From assembly GCF_003399765.1 (NCBI RefSeq), contig NZ_NFZV01000001.1, positions 409,704 to 473,703 on the forward strand: a stretch of 64,000 bases of DNA, given 5' to 3'. A program made the position numbers and the translations under genes. Shown here one piece after another: positions 45,444 to 52,962 of this stretch. Source of the stretch: Alkalilimnicola ehrlichii (GTDB lineage Bacteria; Pseudomonadota; Gammaproteobacteria; Nitrococcales; AK92). Every line of letters starts with the position of its first letter. The stretch's first letter is position 1. The notes under the pieces were generated by a model that was given only the letters and a program-made list of their open reading frames with translations, had not been told where the DNA came from and did not search any database.

Positions 45444-45543
45444 CTCACCGAGCCCCGATGAACCTTTTGTTGCCCGCAGCTTAAAGATACTCTCCCCAGC
45501 AAGCGAATTGCATGCGTTCACTCAACAAAACAGGAACTCACCG

Positions 45544-46095
45544 ATGGGTAATCGTCTATCCCGCATATACACCCGCACTGGCGATAAAGGTACAACCGGC
45601 TTGGCCGATGGCAGCCGTGTCGGCAAAGACGATCTCCGCGTTGAATGCATGGGCGCTGTCGATGAACTCAATAGCGCTCTCGGGCTTGCTTTGAGTCACC
45701 CTCTTCCGTCGCCGCTCGGGGAGATATTAAGCCCCATTCAACACCGTTTATTCGATATTGGGGCTGAGCTGTCGATGCCTGAATACAGCGCGACACGCTC
45801 GGAAGACATCACACAACTCGAACAAGGCTTGGACGCGCTAAACGAAGAACTGCCGCCATTGAAGGAGTTCGTCCTACCCGGCGGAACGCCGGCAGCGGCC
45901 TATTGCCATATTGCCCGCGCCACTTGTCGCAGAGCCGAACGTGTACTGGTGGCATTAAACAAGCGCGACAGCGGCATTAATCCGGAAAGTTTGCGTTATC
46001 TCAATCGCTTATCCGATTTGCTCTTCGTTGCCGCCCGCTACGCGGCCCGTAGCGGGGGAAATCAAGAAGTGCTCTGGCAGCCGCGACCGATGTAG
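45544..46095 (+). CDS. Cob(I)yrinic acid a,c-diamide/cobalamin adenosyltransferase, PduO type
   Basis: 183 aa. Transfers adenosyl from ATP to cob(I)alamin to make adenosylcobalamin. PduO-type motifs: SRIYTRTGDKGTTGLADG (ATP binding) at the N-terminus, the salt-bridge region DIGAELS, and GGTPAAAYCHIARATCRRAERVL (key R and E residues). It is not the unrelated BtuR/CobA type. ATG at 45544 follows AGGA. Supports a cell that takes up or makes B12 and needs the adenosyl form, the ligand of the riboswitch upstream of nrdA. Confidence 0.93.
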   Translation: MGNRLSRIYTRTGDKGTTGLADGSRVGKDDLRVECMGAVDELNSALGLALSHPLPSPLGEILSPIQHRLFDIGAELSMPEYSATRSEDITQLEQGLDALNEELPPLKEFVLPGGTPAAAYCHIARATCRRAERVLVALNKRDSGINPESLRYLNRLSDLLFVAARYAARSGGNQEVLWQPRPM

Positions 46096-46100
46096 CTCTG

Positions 46101-46139
46101 TTGCGGCGCAGCATAGCGCCTGCTATGCTGTATAGCAGG
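46101..46139 (+). promoter_or_regulatory. Conserved 39-bp element upstream of phasin 1
   Basis: Matches the element at 46599-46637 at 29 of 39 positions without gaps, including TTGCGG, GCA and a perfect TGCTATGCTG core. Both copies lie about 90-110 bp before a phasin start. Repeated TGC/GCA half sites are what PhaR-like PHA regulators bind in other bacteria. Confidence 0.6.
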
Positions 46140-46209
46140 CTTTAATAGTCGCTGTCCAATGCGGCGATACAAATAGCAACAGGCCCATCAAGCGACAAGG
46201 AGGTTCGCT

Positions 46210-46563
46210 ATGTACCAAGTACCCTTCTCTCCCTATCAAACGTCGATAAAGCAATTCTTACAACCGGCAGAGCACCTTAATAAGGTTTGGCTGGAGCAGG
46301 TTGGAGAAATGACTAAACGGCAATTTGCGTCCGCCCGCGACTATGCCGAATTAGGTTGGGATCAAGTACGTCGAGCGACAGAGGTGAGAGACCCCGAAAG
46401 CTTCCAATCCTACCTCCGACAGCAGAACAAGACGGCTAAGACATTGAGCCGACGGTTCAACGAAGATGCCAAGTCGCTCCTCGCACTTGGCGAGCAGATT
46501 GCCATTGAACTGGAAAAGCTCGCCAAAGAAAGCATGAGCCACTGGAGCCAAGCGAAAGGGTAG
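46210..46563 (+). CDS. phaP: Phasin family protein 1
   Basis: 117 aa, soluble, all-helical and amphipathic, with no signal peptide. Motifs shared by phasin_2 proteins: NKVWLEQVGEMTKRQFASARDY, YAELGWDQVRRATEVRDPESF, QNKTAKTLSRRFNEDA. Phasins coat polyhydroxyalkanoate granules and control their number and size. Start has AAGGAGG. A paralogue follows 127 bp later with the same upstream element. No PHA synthase gene lies in this window. Confidence 0.82.
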   Translation: MYQVPFSPYQTSIKQFLQPAEHLNKVWLEQVGEMTKRQFASARDYAELGWDQVRRATEVRDPESFQSYLRQQNKTAKTLSRRFNEDAKSLLALGEQIAIELEKLAKESMSHWSQAKG

Positions 46564-46598
46564 CGACCAAGAATAATCGCTATCTACCGATATAGTTA

Positions 46599-46637
46599 TT
46601 GCGGTGCAACAAAGCCTTTGCTATGCTGCAATGCAGC
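46599..46637 (+). promoter_or_regulatory. Conserved 39-bp element upstream of phasin 2
   Basis: Second copy of the element at 46101-46139. It ends in TGCTGCAATGCAGCA (46624-46638), a perfect inverted repeat around one central base. Confidence 0.6.
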
Positions 46638-46690
46638 AGCTCAAAAAAGACATCAGTCAAAATAAACGGACTGGAAGCGGAGGACACTTT

Positions 46691-47089
46691 ATGTTTCAAG
46701 ATGTGCTAGACCGGACCCACGCGCAGTTTGCCGAACTACTTGCTCCCGCACGTAAACTTAACGGCTTGCTACTCGACAACATCGAAAAGCTGACCCAGTT
46801 TCAACTAGAGGCCGTTCGGGCCTATAGCAGCCTTGGGTTTCAGCAGTTACGCGCTTCATGCGATATCAGTAGTGCACAAGGCTTTCAGGAGTATCTCAGC
46901 AATCAAACGAAAGTTGCAGAGACACTGAGCAAAAAGCTAGCCGACGATGCTAATACGCTAACGAATCTGAGCAAAAACTTCGGCGAAGAACTACAGAAGT
47001 TTGCTCAAGAGAATGTGACGGTCTTGCATCCGGTTGCCCAGCCGACGACTAAGCCGGCCTCGACTAAGGCCTCCCGCAAGTCGGCTTAA
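46691..47089 (+). CDS. phaP: Phasin family protein 2
   Basis: 132 aa. Shares layout with phasin 1: FAELLAPARKLNGLLLDNIEKL, FQLEAVRAYSSLGFQQLRA, SAQGFQEYLSNQTKVAETLSKKL. The C-terminal tail is Pro/Thr/Lys/Ala-rich, as in many phasins. ATG at 46691 follows GGAGG by six bases; an upstream open frame from 46604 lacks a site. A rho-independent terminator ends the unit. Confidence 0.83.
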   Translation: MFQDVLDRTHAQFAELLAPARKLNGLLLDNIEKLTQFQLEAVRAYSSLGFQQLRASCDISSAQGFQEYLSNQTKVAETLSKKLADDANTLTNLSKNFGEELQKFAQENVTVLHPVAQPTTKPASTKASRKSA

Positions 47090-47174
47090 GCTAAGACCGC
47101 TCCGGGTCCGGGCGAGTATCGAACGGCTGAGCCGTTCGCGGATTCGAAGATAAAGGTCAACGTATTAAGAAAAG

Positions 47175-47198
47175 AAAGCCCTCTCTGAGGGCTTTTTT
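47175..47198 (+). terminator. Rho-independent terminator of the phasin unit
   Basis: AAAGCCCTC, loop TCT, GAGGGCTTT, continuing as TTT: a 9-bp stem with six T in a row. Confidence 0.92.
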
Positions 47199-47214
47199 GT
47201 GTTCATATCGAAAG

Positions 47215-47236
47215 AGACCCGCCAAGTGGCGGGTCT
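47215..47236 (-). terminator. Hairpin after the nrdAB downstream gene
   Basis: AGACCCGCC (47215-47223) with GGCGGGTCT (47228-47236), four-base loop; on the minus strand it is followed by a short T-rich CTCTTTC. It faces the phasin terminator, so the two units converge. Confidence 0.6.
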
Positions 47237-47260
47237 TCGTCGTGGCGTCGCTTTTATTGG

Positions 47261-47563
47261 TTATCCGACCGCGCGACGTTCACCGTCCAGGCGCGCTTCC
47301 AGCATCTGCAGGCGTTGTTGTAAGGCTTGTTTTTCTGCCTCTACGTGGCGAAGACGGCAGGCATCGCTGAGAACCTGCGAGAGCGCGTCTCTGGGGTCCC
47401 GGCAGCCGGTTAGCTGCTGGTGTAAGTCTGGGGCGGGGTTCTCTTCGGCTTCGCTGAGCTGGCGGAGGCCGTCCTCCAGAGCGCGGCGCAGACCCCGCTC
47501 TAAGATGGCTTCTTTCTCCTTACTCGTGAGCTTGGCCATAGCCTTGTCATAGTGTCTGCTCAT
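47261..47563 (-). CDS. Small coiled-coil protein downstream of nrdB, unknown function
   Basis: 100 aa from the ATG at 47563, chosen because AAGGG lies eight bases upstream. Sequence: MSRHYDKAMAKLTSKEKEA, then charged helices (ILERGLRRALEDGLRQLSEAE) and a C-terminal coiled coil (EAEKQALQQRLQMLEARLDG). No Cys pair, membrane helix or known family. It lies about 120 bp after nrdB on the same strand and could be co-transcribed with nrdAB, but no functional link can be claimed. Confidence 0.6.
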   Translation of the reverse strand: MSRHYDKAMAKLTSKEKEAILERGLRRALEDGLRQLSEAEENPAPDLHQQLTGCRDPRDALSQVLSDACRLRHVEAEKQALQQRLQMLEARLDGERRAVG

Positions 47564-47683
47564 CGCGTTCATCCCTTGTTAAAGTCCAAGGAAAGTCGAC
47601 GCTGTTGGTCGACGAGCCGCAGGTCTCTACCTGCGGCCCATCTCTCAGCATGGCACAAGGCGGGCTGAATTTCCTCTTTATTT

Positions 47684-48774
47684 TTACCAGCTCAGTGCAC
47701 CGCCGGTCTGGTATTCGGTGACGCGAGTCTCAAAGAAATTCTTTTCTTTTTCAAGTCGATAATCTCGCTCATCCAGGGGAAGGGGTTGCCTGCTCCAGCG
47801 AAGGCTTCGGTCAACCCGATCTGTTGCAAACGGCGGTTGGTAATGAACCTAAGGTATTCTTCCATCCGCTCGGCGTTTAACCCTAATACGCCGCGCGGCA
47901 TCGTGTCGCGCGCGTACGCGACTTCGAGTTCCATACCTTCCAGAATGATCTTGCGTGCCTCGGCTTGGAATGCGTCCGTCCACAGGTGGGGGTTTTCCAA
48001 CTTGATCTGATTGATGATGTCGATGCCGAAGTTTAAGTGCATCGACTCGTCTCGCAGAATGTATTGGAATTGCTCCGCGGTTCCCGTCATCTTGTTTCGC
48101 CGCCCCATGGAGAGCACTTGAGCGAAGCCGGTATAAAAGAAAATACCTTCGAAGACGACGTAGAAGGCAATCAGGTCGCGCAACAAGCGCTGATCGGACT
48201 CCGGTGTGCCGGTACGGAACTGCGGGTCGCCCAGGCTCTGGGTGTACGGCAGTGCCCATTCCGCCTTGGCGGCGACCGAAGGTACCTCCCGATACATGTT
48301 GAAGATTTCCGCCTCGTCGAGGCCCAGCGACTCGATGACATATTGATAGGCGTGGGTGTGCACCGCTTCTTCAAACGCCTGCCGGAGTAGATATTGGCGG
48401 CATTCCGGGTTGGTGATATGGCGATAGACCGCCAGTACCAGATTATTAGCAACCAGCGAGTCGGCGGTGGAGAAAAAGCCCAGGCTGCGTTTGACAATAA
48501 CGCGCTCGTCCTCCGTCAGGCCATCCGCGCTCTTCCAGAGTTCGATGTCGCGCCCCATGGCGATTTCCTGCGGCATCCAGTGATTTGCCGAGCCGGCTAA
48601 ATACTTCTCCCAGGCCCATTGGTACTTGAAGGGCACGAGTTGATTGAGGTCCGCGCGACAGTTAATGATGCGCTTATCGTCAACTTGAATTCGGCCGGCA
48701 CCGCGCTCGACTTGCTCAAGCCCGGTCGCTCCGCCGCTTTCTACTGAGGTGTTGCCGTTGTTCCAGCTCAACAT
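47684..48774 (-). CDS. nrdB: Class Ia ribonucleotide reductase beta subunit, frameshifted tail
   Basis: Houses the diiron-tyrosyl radical centre. Iron ligands and radical Tyr appear in [33 protein letters not shown] (E, H and the Tyr), [14 protein letters not shown] and [13 protein letters not shown]. The frame slips near the end: [10 protein letters not shown]... runs to 47692, while one extra A in the run at 47747-47751 gives [18 protein letters not shown], then TGGALSW and a stop at 47684. That tail docks into NrdA and carries the radical-transfer Tyr, so without it the enzyme should be dead; a sequencing error is the better explanation. Full length about 363 aa. It lies 39 bp after nrdA. 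Confidence 0.93.
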
Positions 48775-48813
48775 GATTAAGTACTCCGTATTTGGGGGCG
48801 ATGACCGCTGACG

Positions 48814-51597
48814 TTACTGGCAGGCTTCGCAATCGGGATCGTCGATGCTACAGGCCTGGGGCGCCATCGGTACGGCATTGAGCTGACCGTCGGTGACGGT
48901 GCTCTTCTCCACGTGCGTGCGGCCCATCGTGCGGAGGTAATAAGTGGTTTTCAGGCCGCGCTCCCAGGCCAATCGATAGAGGGCGTCGAGTTTCGGTCCG
49001 GACGGCTCGCTCATGTACAGATTCAGCGACTGCGACTGATCCAGCCATTTCTGCCGCCGGGCGGCGGCCTCGACCAGCCAGCGCGGGTCGAGTTCGAAGG
49101 CCTGGCGGTAGCGCGCTTTCAAGTCGGCGGGAATGCGCTCGATAGGCTGCACGGAACCGTCGTAGTATTTAAGGTCGTTCACCATGACTTCGTCCCATAG
49201 GCCCAGTGCCTTGAGTTCGCGGGCCAGGGCAGGGTTGACGATAGTGAACTCGCCGGACAGGTTGGATTTGACGTAAAGGTTTTGATACGTCGGCTCGATA
49301 CTCTGCGACACTCCGGTAATATTGGCGATGGTTGCCGTGGGTGCGATTGCCAAGCAGTTCGAGTTGCGCATGCCGCGCCGGACCCGTTCCCGTAAGCTGT
49401 CCCAATCCAGCGTGGCGGAACGGTCCAATTCCAAAGCGCCGCCTCGGCTATCGGCCAGCAGCTCAAGCGAATCCAGCGGTAAGATGCCCTGGCTCCAGAG
49501 CGAGCCTTGGAAGGTGGAGTAGGCACCCCGCTCTTCGGCAAGTTCGGTCGAAGCCCAGATTGCGTGATAGCTGACTAATTCCATCGAGCGATCGGCGAAA
49601 GCCACCGCTTGCTCCGAACCATAGGCAATGCCTAAAGCATATAAAGCGTCTTGAAAGCCCATGATGCCGAGCCCGACCGGTCGATGGCGCAGGTTGGCGT
49701 TACGCGAGGCCGGTACGCTGTAGTAGTTGATGTCGATGACATTATCCAGCATGCGCATCGCGGTGCGCACGGTGCGCGCGAGCTTGTCCTGGTCCAGGCC
49801 GTCGTCAGTCAAGTGTCGGACGAGATTAACCGAACCCAGGTTACAGACCGCGATTTCCTGATCGGACGTGTTCAGCGTGATCTCGGTGCACAGGTTCGAC
49901 GAGTGCACCACACCGCAGTGTTGCTGCGGCGAGCGAAGGTTGCAGGGGTCTTTGAAGGTCAACCAGGGATGGCCGGTTTCGAACAGCAGTCCGAGCATTT
50001 TTCGCCATAGGTCGACAGCGCCGACCCGCTTGAAGTTGCGAATCTTGCCGGCATCTGCCAGCGCTTCGTACTCACGGTACTTCTCGGCAAAGGCCTTGCC
50101 GTAGAGGTCGTGCAGTTCCGGTGCTTCTTCCGGCGAGAACAGTGTCCATTCGGCTTCGTCGCGCACGCGTTCCATGAACAGGTCGGGAATCCAGTTCGCC
50201 GTGTTCATATCGTGGGTGCGGCGGCGGTCGTCGCCGGTGTTCTTGCGCAACTCAAGAAATTCTTCGATGTCGAGATGCCAGGTTTCCAGATAAGCGCATA
50301 CCGCGCCCTTGCGTTTGCCGCCTTGGTTGACCGCCACGGCAGTGTCGTTAGCGACTTTTAGAAACGGCACCACACCTTGAGACTTGCCGTTTGTGCCCTT
50401 GATATGGGCACCCAAGGCGCGGACTCGGGTCCAGTCGTTGCCCAGGCCGCCGGCGAATTTCGAGAGCAGCGCGTTATCCCGAATACTGCCGTAGATACCG
50501 GACAGGTCGTCCGGTACGGTGGTCAGGTAGCAACTGGAAAGTTGTGGGCGTAGGGTACCGGCGTTGAACAGGGTCGGCGTCGAGCTCATAAAATCGAACG
50601 ACGAGAGCAGCTCATAGAATTCCACTGCCCGCGCTTCGCGGTCGATTTCGTTCAGCGCCAGGCCCATGGCAACCCGCATGAAAAAGGCTTGCGGCAGCTC
50701 GAAGCGGGTGTCTTCCCAATGCTGAAAATAGCGGTCGTATAGCGTTTGTAAGCCGAGGTAGCCGAATTGCAGATCGCGCTTGCCGTCCAGCGCTTGTCCC
50801 AAACGTTCCAGGTCGAATTCCAGCAAGCGCGGATCGAGCAGCTCAAGGTCAACGCCACAGCGAATATAGGCTTGAAAATAATCGGTGTAGGCTGCTTCCA
50901 TCTCCGCCTGCGAGGCGGCACGGTGCTCGTTAAATACAAAGCCCAGCGCTTCGCTACGCAGCTCGCGCAGCAGTAGACGGGCGCATACTTCGCTGTAGTT
51001 GGGTTCCCGTTCGATCAAGGGGCGGGCGCACATAATGAGTGCCTGCCCCAGCTCTTTTTCCGGTACGCCGTCATAGAGATTGCGGAGGGTGTCTTCAACA
51101 ATAAGCCGTGGCTCGACGTCGTCCAGTCCCGCGCAGGCTTCGTGGACCGCTTGCGCTAACGCGCGAACATCCAGGGCTTTGCGACTGCCGTCGTCTAACG
51201 TAACGTGGATCTGTGGTTCGGCCTGCTTCTGCGGTTGCGCCGCTGCTCGTTCGCGTGCCCGCTCGGCGCGGTAAAGCACATAGGCGCGGGCGACCTTGTG
51301 ATGCTCGCCGCGCATCAAGGCAAGCTCCACCTGGTCTTGGATATCCTCAATGTGGATGCTGCCATTGGCCGGTTGGCGCCGGCTGAGCGCGGCAACGACC
51401 TGCTCGGTGAGCGTATCGACCAGCTCGTGAATACGCTGTGACCCGGTGGCCGAGTCGCCTTCTACGGCGAGAAAGGCTTTGGTCGTCGCCACCCGAATTT
51501 TATTCGGATCGAAGTCGGTGACGCTGCCGTCCCGGCGTACGACGCGAAGTCCGACCGCAAGGGACGTGTTCGATTCCTGAACATTAACTGCGAGCAT
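48814..51597 (-). CDS. nrdA: Class Ia ribonucleotide reductase alpha subunit
   Basis: 927 aa, the long form as in Pseudomonas, longer than the 761 aa of E. coli. N-terminal ATP-cone at about 18-110 (VVRRDGSVTDFDPNKIRVATTKAF), with a possible second cone-like region near 130-220 (IHVTLDDGSRKALDVRALAQAV). Catalytic core: SSCYLTTVPDDLSGIYGS, NLCTEITLNTSDQEIAVCNLGSVNL (substrate and cysteine residues), and PTATIANITGVSQSIEP. The C-terminus ends CSIDDPDCEACQ, the redox Cys pair that thioredoxin or glutaredoxin reduces. Start has GGAGGAAT, and that site can be hidden by a leader hairpin. Expression appears to be set by NrdR and a cobalamin riboswitch. Confidence 0.97.
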   Translation of the reverse strand: MLAVNVQESNTSLAVGLRVVRRDGSVTDFDPNKIRVATTKAFLAVEGDSATGSQRIHELVDTLTEQVVAALSRRQPANGSIHIEDIQDQVELALMRGEHHKVARAYVLYRAERARERAAAQPQKQAEPQIHVTLDDGSRKALDVRALAQAVHEACAGLDDVEPRLIVEDTLRNLYDGVPEKELGQALIMCARPLIEREPNYSEVCARLLLRELRSEALGFVFNEHRAASQAEMEAAYTDYFQAYIRCGVDLELLDPRLLEFDLERLGQALDGKRDLQFGYLGLQTLYDRYFQHWEDTRFELPQAFFMRVAMGLALNEIDREARAVEFYELLSSFDFMSSTPTLFNAGTLRPQLSSCYLTTVPDDLSGIYGSIRDNALLSKFAGGLGNDWTRVRALGAHIKGTNGKSQGVVPFLKVANDTAVAVNQGGKRKGAVCAYLETWHLDIEEFLELRKNTGDDRRRTHDMNTANWIPDLFMERVRDEAEWTLFSPEEAPELHDLYGKAFAEKYREYEALADAGKIRNFKRVGAVDLWRKMLGLLFETGHPWLTFKDPCNLRSPQQHCGVVHSSNLCTEITLNTSDQEIAVCNLGSVNLVRHLTDDGLDQDKLARTVRTAMRMLDNVIDINYYSVPASRNANLRHRPVGLGIMGFQDALYALGIAYGSEQAVAFADRSMELVSYHAIWASTELAEERGAYSTFQGSLWSQGILPLDSLELLADSRGGALELDRSATLDWDSLRERVRRGMRNSNCLAIAPTATIANITGVSQSIEPTYQNLYVKSNLSGEFTIVNPALARELKALGLWDEVMVNDLKYYDGSVQPIERIPADLKARYRQAFELDPRWLVEAAARRQKWLDQSQSLNLYMSEPSGPKLDALYRLAWERGLKTTYYLRTMGRTHVEKSTVTDGQLNAVPMAPQACSIDDPDCEACQ

Positions 51598-51598
51598 A

Positions 51599-51629
51599 GA
51601 TTCCTCCGAACAACTACGTGCGGGGAATC
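51599..51629 (-). promoter_or_regulatory. Hairpin masking the nrdA ribosome binding site
   Basis: On the minus strand GATTCC-CCG (51629-51621) pairs with CGG-A-GGAATC (51608-51599) around a 12-base loop, one bulged base. The paired part includes the nrdA Shine-Dalgarno GGAGG, two to eight bases from the ATG. It forms the likely translation-control switch of the riboswitch. Confidence 0.55.
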
Positions 51630-51714
51630 GCCGCGTTGGAAACCGGAGGGAGAACGAATCCCGACCAGCAAGGCAGGCGCAGCTGGTGGGCAGGGTTCTG
51701 CCGCCGGGAACCTT

Positions 51715-51850
51715 TGACGCGAAGATTCCGGCCAGGGCCTTGGAGGTACTCGGACTCGACGGACGACGCCGTCACACCGTTGCGCGACAGTTCCGGACTC
51801 TCACCGGATTCCCCTCCCGAGGCCCTATGGGTTGGGCCTCATTTAAGGCG
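51715..51850 (-). ncRNA. Cobalamin riboswitch in the nrdAB leader
   Basis: Read on the minus strand, the leader has the B12-box order: paired arm GAGGCCC/GGGCCTC, then GGGAATCCGGTGAGAGTCC, GGAACTGTCGCGCAACGGT, a variable arm (CGGCGTCGTCCGTCG), and the closing box GAGTCCGAGTACCTCC. These match the conserved cobalamin-riboswitch core (consensus GGGAA..GGTG..A.TCC...ACTG.C.CGCAACGGT and AGTCCGA.ACCTGCC). The element starts about ten bases after the predicted transcription start and ends about 120 bases before nrdA, leaving room for an expression platform. When adenosylcobalamin is bound such elements normally repress the gene downstream. Confidence 0.92.
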
Positions 51851-51852
51851 CT

Positions 51853-51868
51853 ACACAATATATGGTAT
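51853..51868 (-). promoter_or_regulatory. NrdR box 1
   Basis: ACACAATATATGGTAT matches the NrdR consensus acaCwAtATaTwGtgt at 14 of 16 positions. It overlaps the -10 of the nrdA promoter. NrdR is the ATP/dATP-sensing repressor of ribonucleotide reductase genes. Confidence 0.75.
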
Positions 51869-51885
51869 GTGACGGTCGGGATCAA
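51857..51885 (-). promoter_or_regulatory. Sigma-70 promoter of nrdAB
   Basis: On the minus strand TTGATC (51885-51880) and TATATT (51862-51857) with exactly 17 bp between. The expected start near 51850 lies immediately before the riboswitch. Confidence 0.7.
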
Positions 51886-51898
51886 CAACCGCTTGTTG
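51883..51898 (-). promoter_or_regulatory. NrdR box 2 (degenerate)
   Basis: CAACAA-CCGC-TTGTTG, a perfect inverted repeat whose inner half-sites aCAA/TTGt match the NrdR consensus while the centre does not. Its centre is 30 bp from that of box 1, about three helical turns, the usual NrdR spacing. Confidence 0.5.
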
Positions 51899-51946
51899 TG
51901 CTTGTAATGGCATCGGCGCCGGCCAGGTAAGTGGGTGCGACGGTTG

Positions 51947-52867
51947 CTATAGCGCCTGAATTCCTTTCAAGGTATTGATCGAGGTGGCTTTTGCCTGCTC
52001 GATGAATGCGTCGATGTAAGGCTTATTACGATCCTCTTCCCGAACGGCCACGTAGAGTGTGCTCCAAAGGCCTTCCTCGCCCAAGGCGAGGGTTTTCACT
52101 TGGGCTGGATCCATCGCTTCGTGTAAGGCCCAATTGGGCAGGGCGGCGACTCCGCGGCCGCTGGCCACCAGTTGCAGCAGCATCACCGTCAGTTCCGCAG
52201 AGCGTACTTGCGCCGGCTCTACGCCGGCAGGTGTTAAGAAACGGCTGAACACATCCAGCCGACTGCGGCAAACTGGATAGGTCAGGAGGGTTTCGTCGCT
52301 CAAGTCTTGCGGCGTAATCGAGCCGCCCTCGGCGAGCCGGTGTTGGTGCGGGACGGCGAGCAATACCTCGTAGCGGAACAAAGGGCTATAGCTGACGCCG
52401 CCGAAGTCTTCCTCGGGATCGGAGGTGATCACGGCATCGATATCGCCGCGATAGAGTGCGGGCAAGGGGTGGAAGCTAAAGCCCATGGACAGATCCAGCT
52501 CCACGTCCGGCCACTGGCCACGGTAGCGATTCAATGTCGGTAGCAACCAGTCAAAGCAACTATGGCATTCCAAGGCAACATGGAGTCGGCCACGCTCGCC
52601 GGCACCCATGCGGCGCAGGTTGTGCTCAAGGGTTTCGACCCGAGGCAGAACCTCGTCGGCAAGCGTGAGCAGTCGCTCGCCGGCAGGGGTGAAACGCAAG
52701 GGGCGGGTCTTGCGGAAGAACAACATGGTGTCGAAGTAGTTTTCTAGCGATTTGATTTGGTGCGAGAGCGCCGACTGCGTCAGATGTAAGCGATCGGCGG
52801 CCGCGGCGAGACTGCCCGCTTCGCGGATTGCTTGTAGGCTTTTCAGATGGCGGAGTTCTAGGAACAT
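51947..52867 (-). CDS. metR: LysR-type regulator MetR
   Basis: 306 aa. N-terminal winged helix-turn-helix (SLAAAADRLHLTQSALSHQIKSLE, residues 16-40), starting FLELRHLKSLQAIREAGSL, then the LysR effector domain. Similarity of the N-terminus to MetR and its position divergent from metE identify it. MetR activates metE and related genes with homocysteine as co-inducer. The metR start lies 95 bp from the metE start. It reads toward the nrdAB promoter, with only about 50 bp from its stop to NrdR box 2, so read-through into nrdAB is possible. Confidence 0.93.
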   Translation of the reverse strand: MFLELRHLKSLQAIREAGSLAAAADRLHLTQSALSHQIKSLENYFDTMLFFRKTRPLRFTPAGERLLTLADEVLPRVETLEHNLRRMGAGERGRLHVALECHSCFDWLLPTLNRYRGQWPDVELDLSMGFSFHPLPALYRGDIDAVITSDPEEDFGGVSYSPLFRYEVLLAVPHQHRLAEGGSITPQDLSDETLLTYPVCRSRLDVFSRFLTPAGVEPAQVRSAELTVMLLQLVASGRGVAALPNWALHEAMDPAQVKTLALGEEGLWSTLYVAVREEDRNKPYIDAFIEQAKATSINTLKGIQAL

Positions 52868-52879
52868 GAATTTCGCTCA
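52867..52879. promoter_or_regulatory. MetR-like binding site
   Basis: TGAATTTCGCTCA differs at one position from the MetR consensus TGAANNWNNTTCA and lies in the metR-metE divergent region at the metR start, a position suited to autoregulation. A weaker match (GTAAATTGTTTCA) is at 52898-52910. A candidate metE promoter, TTGAGA and CATAAC spaced 18 bp, overlaps it. Confidence 0.5.
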
Positions 52880-52962
52880 AGTAATCATTGAGAAACTGTA
52901 AATTGTTTCATCATAACCCGGGCCTCACACTTCATGCCATTGCTGAACAAGAAGGAGGCGGC

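Noticed and set aside
52868-52962. Second cobalamin riboswitch in front of metE
   Set aside because: The region is only 95 bp, too short for the aptamer, and has no CGCAACGGT-like box; MetR control is enough to explain it.
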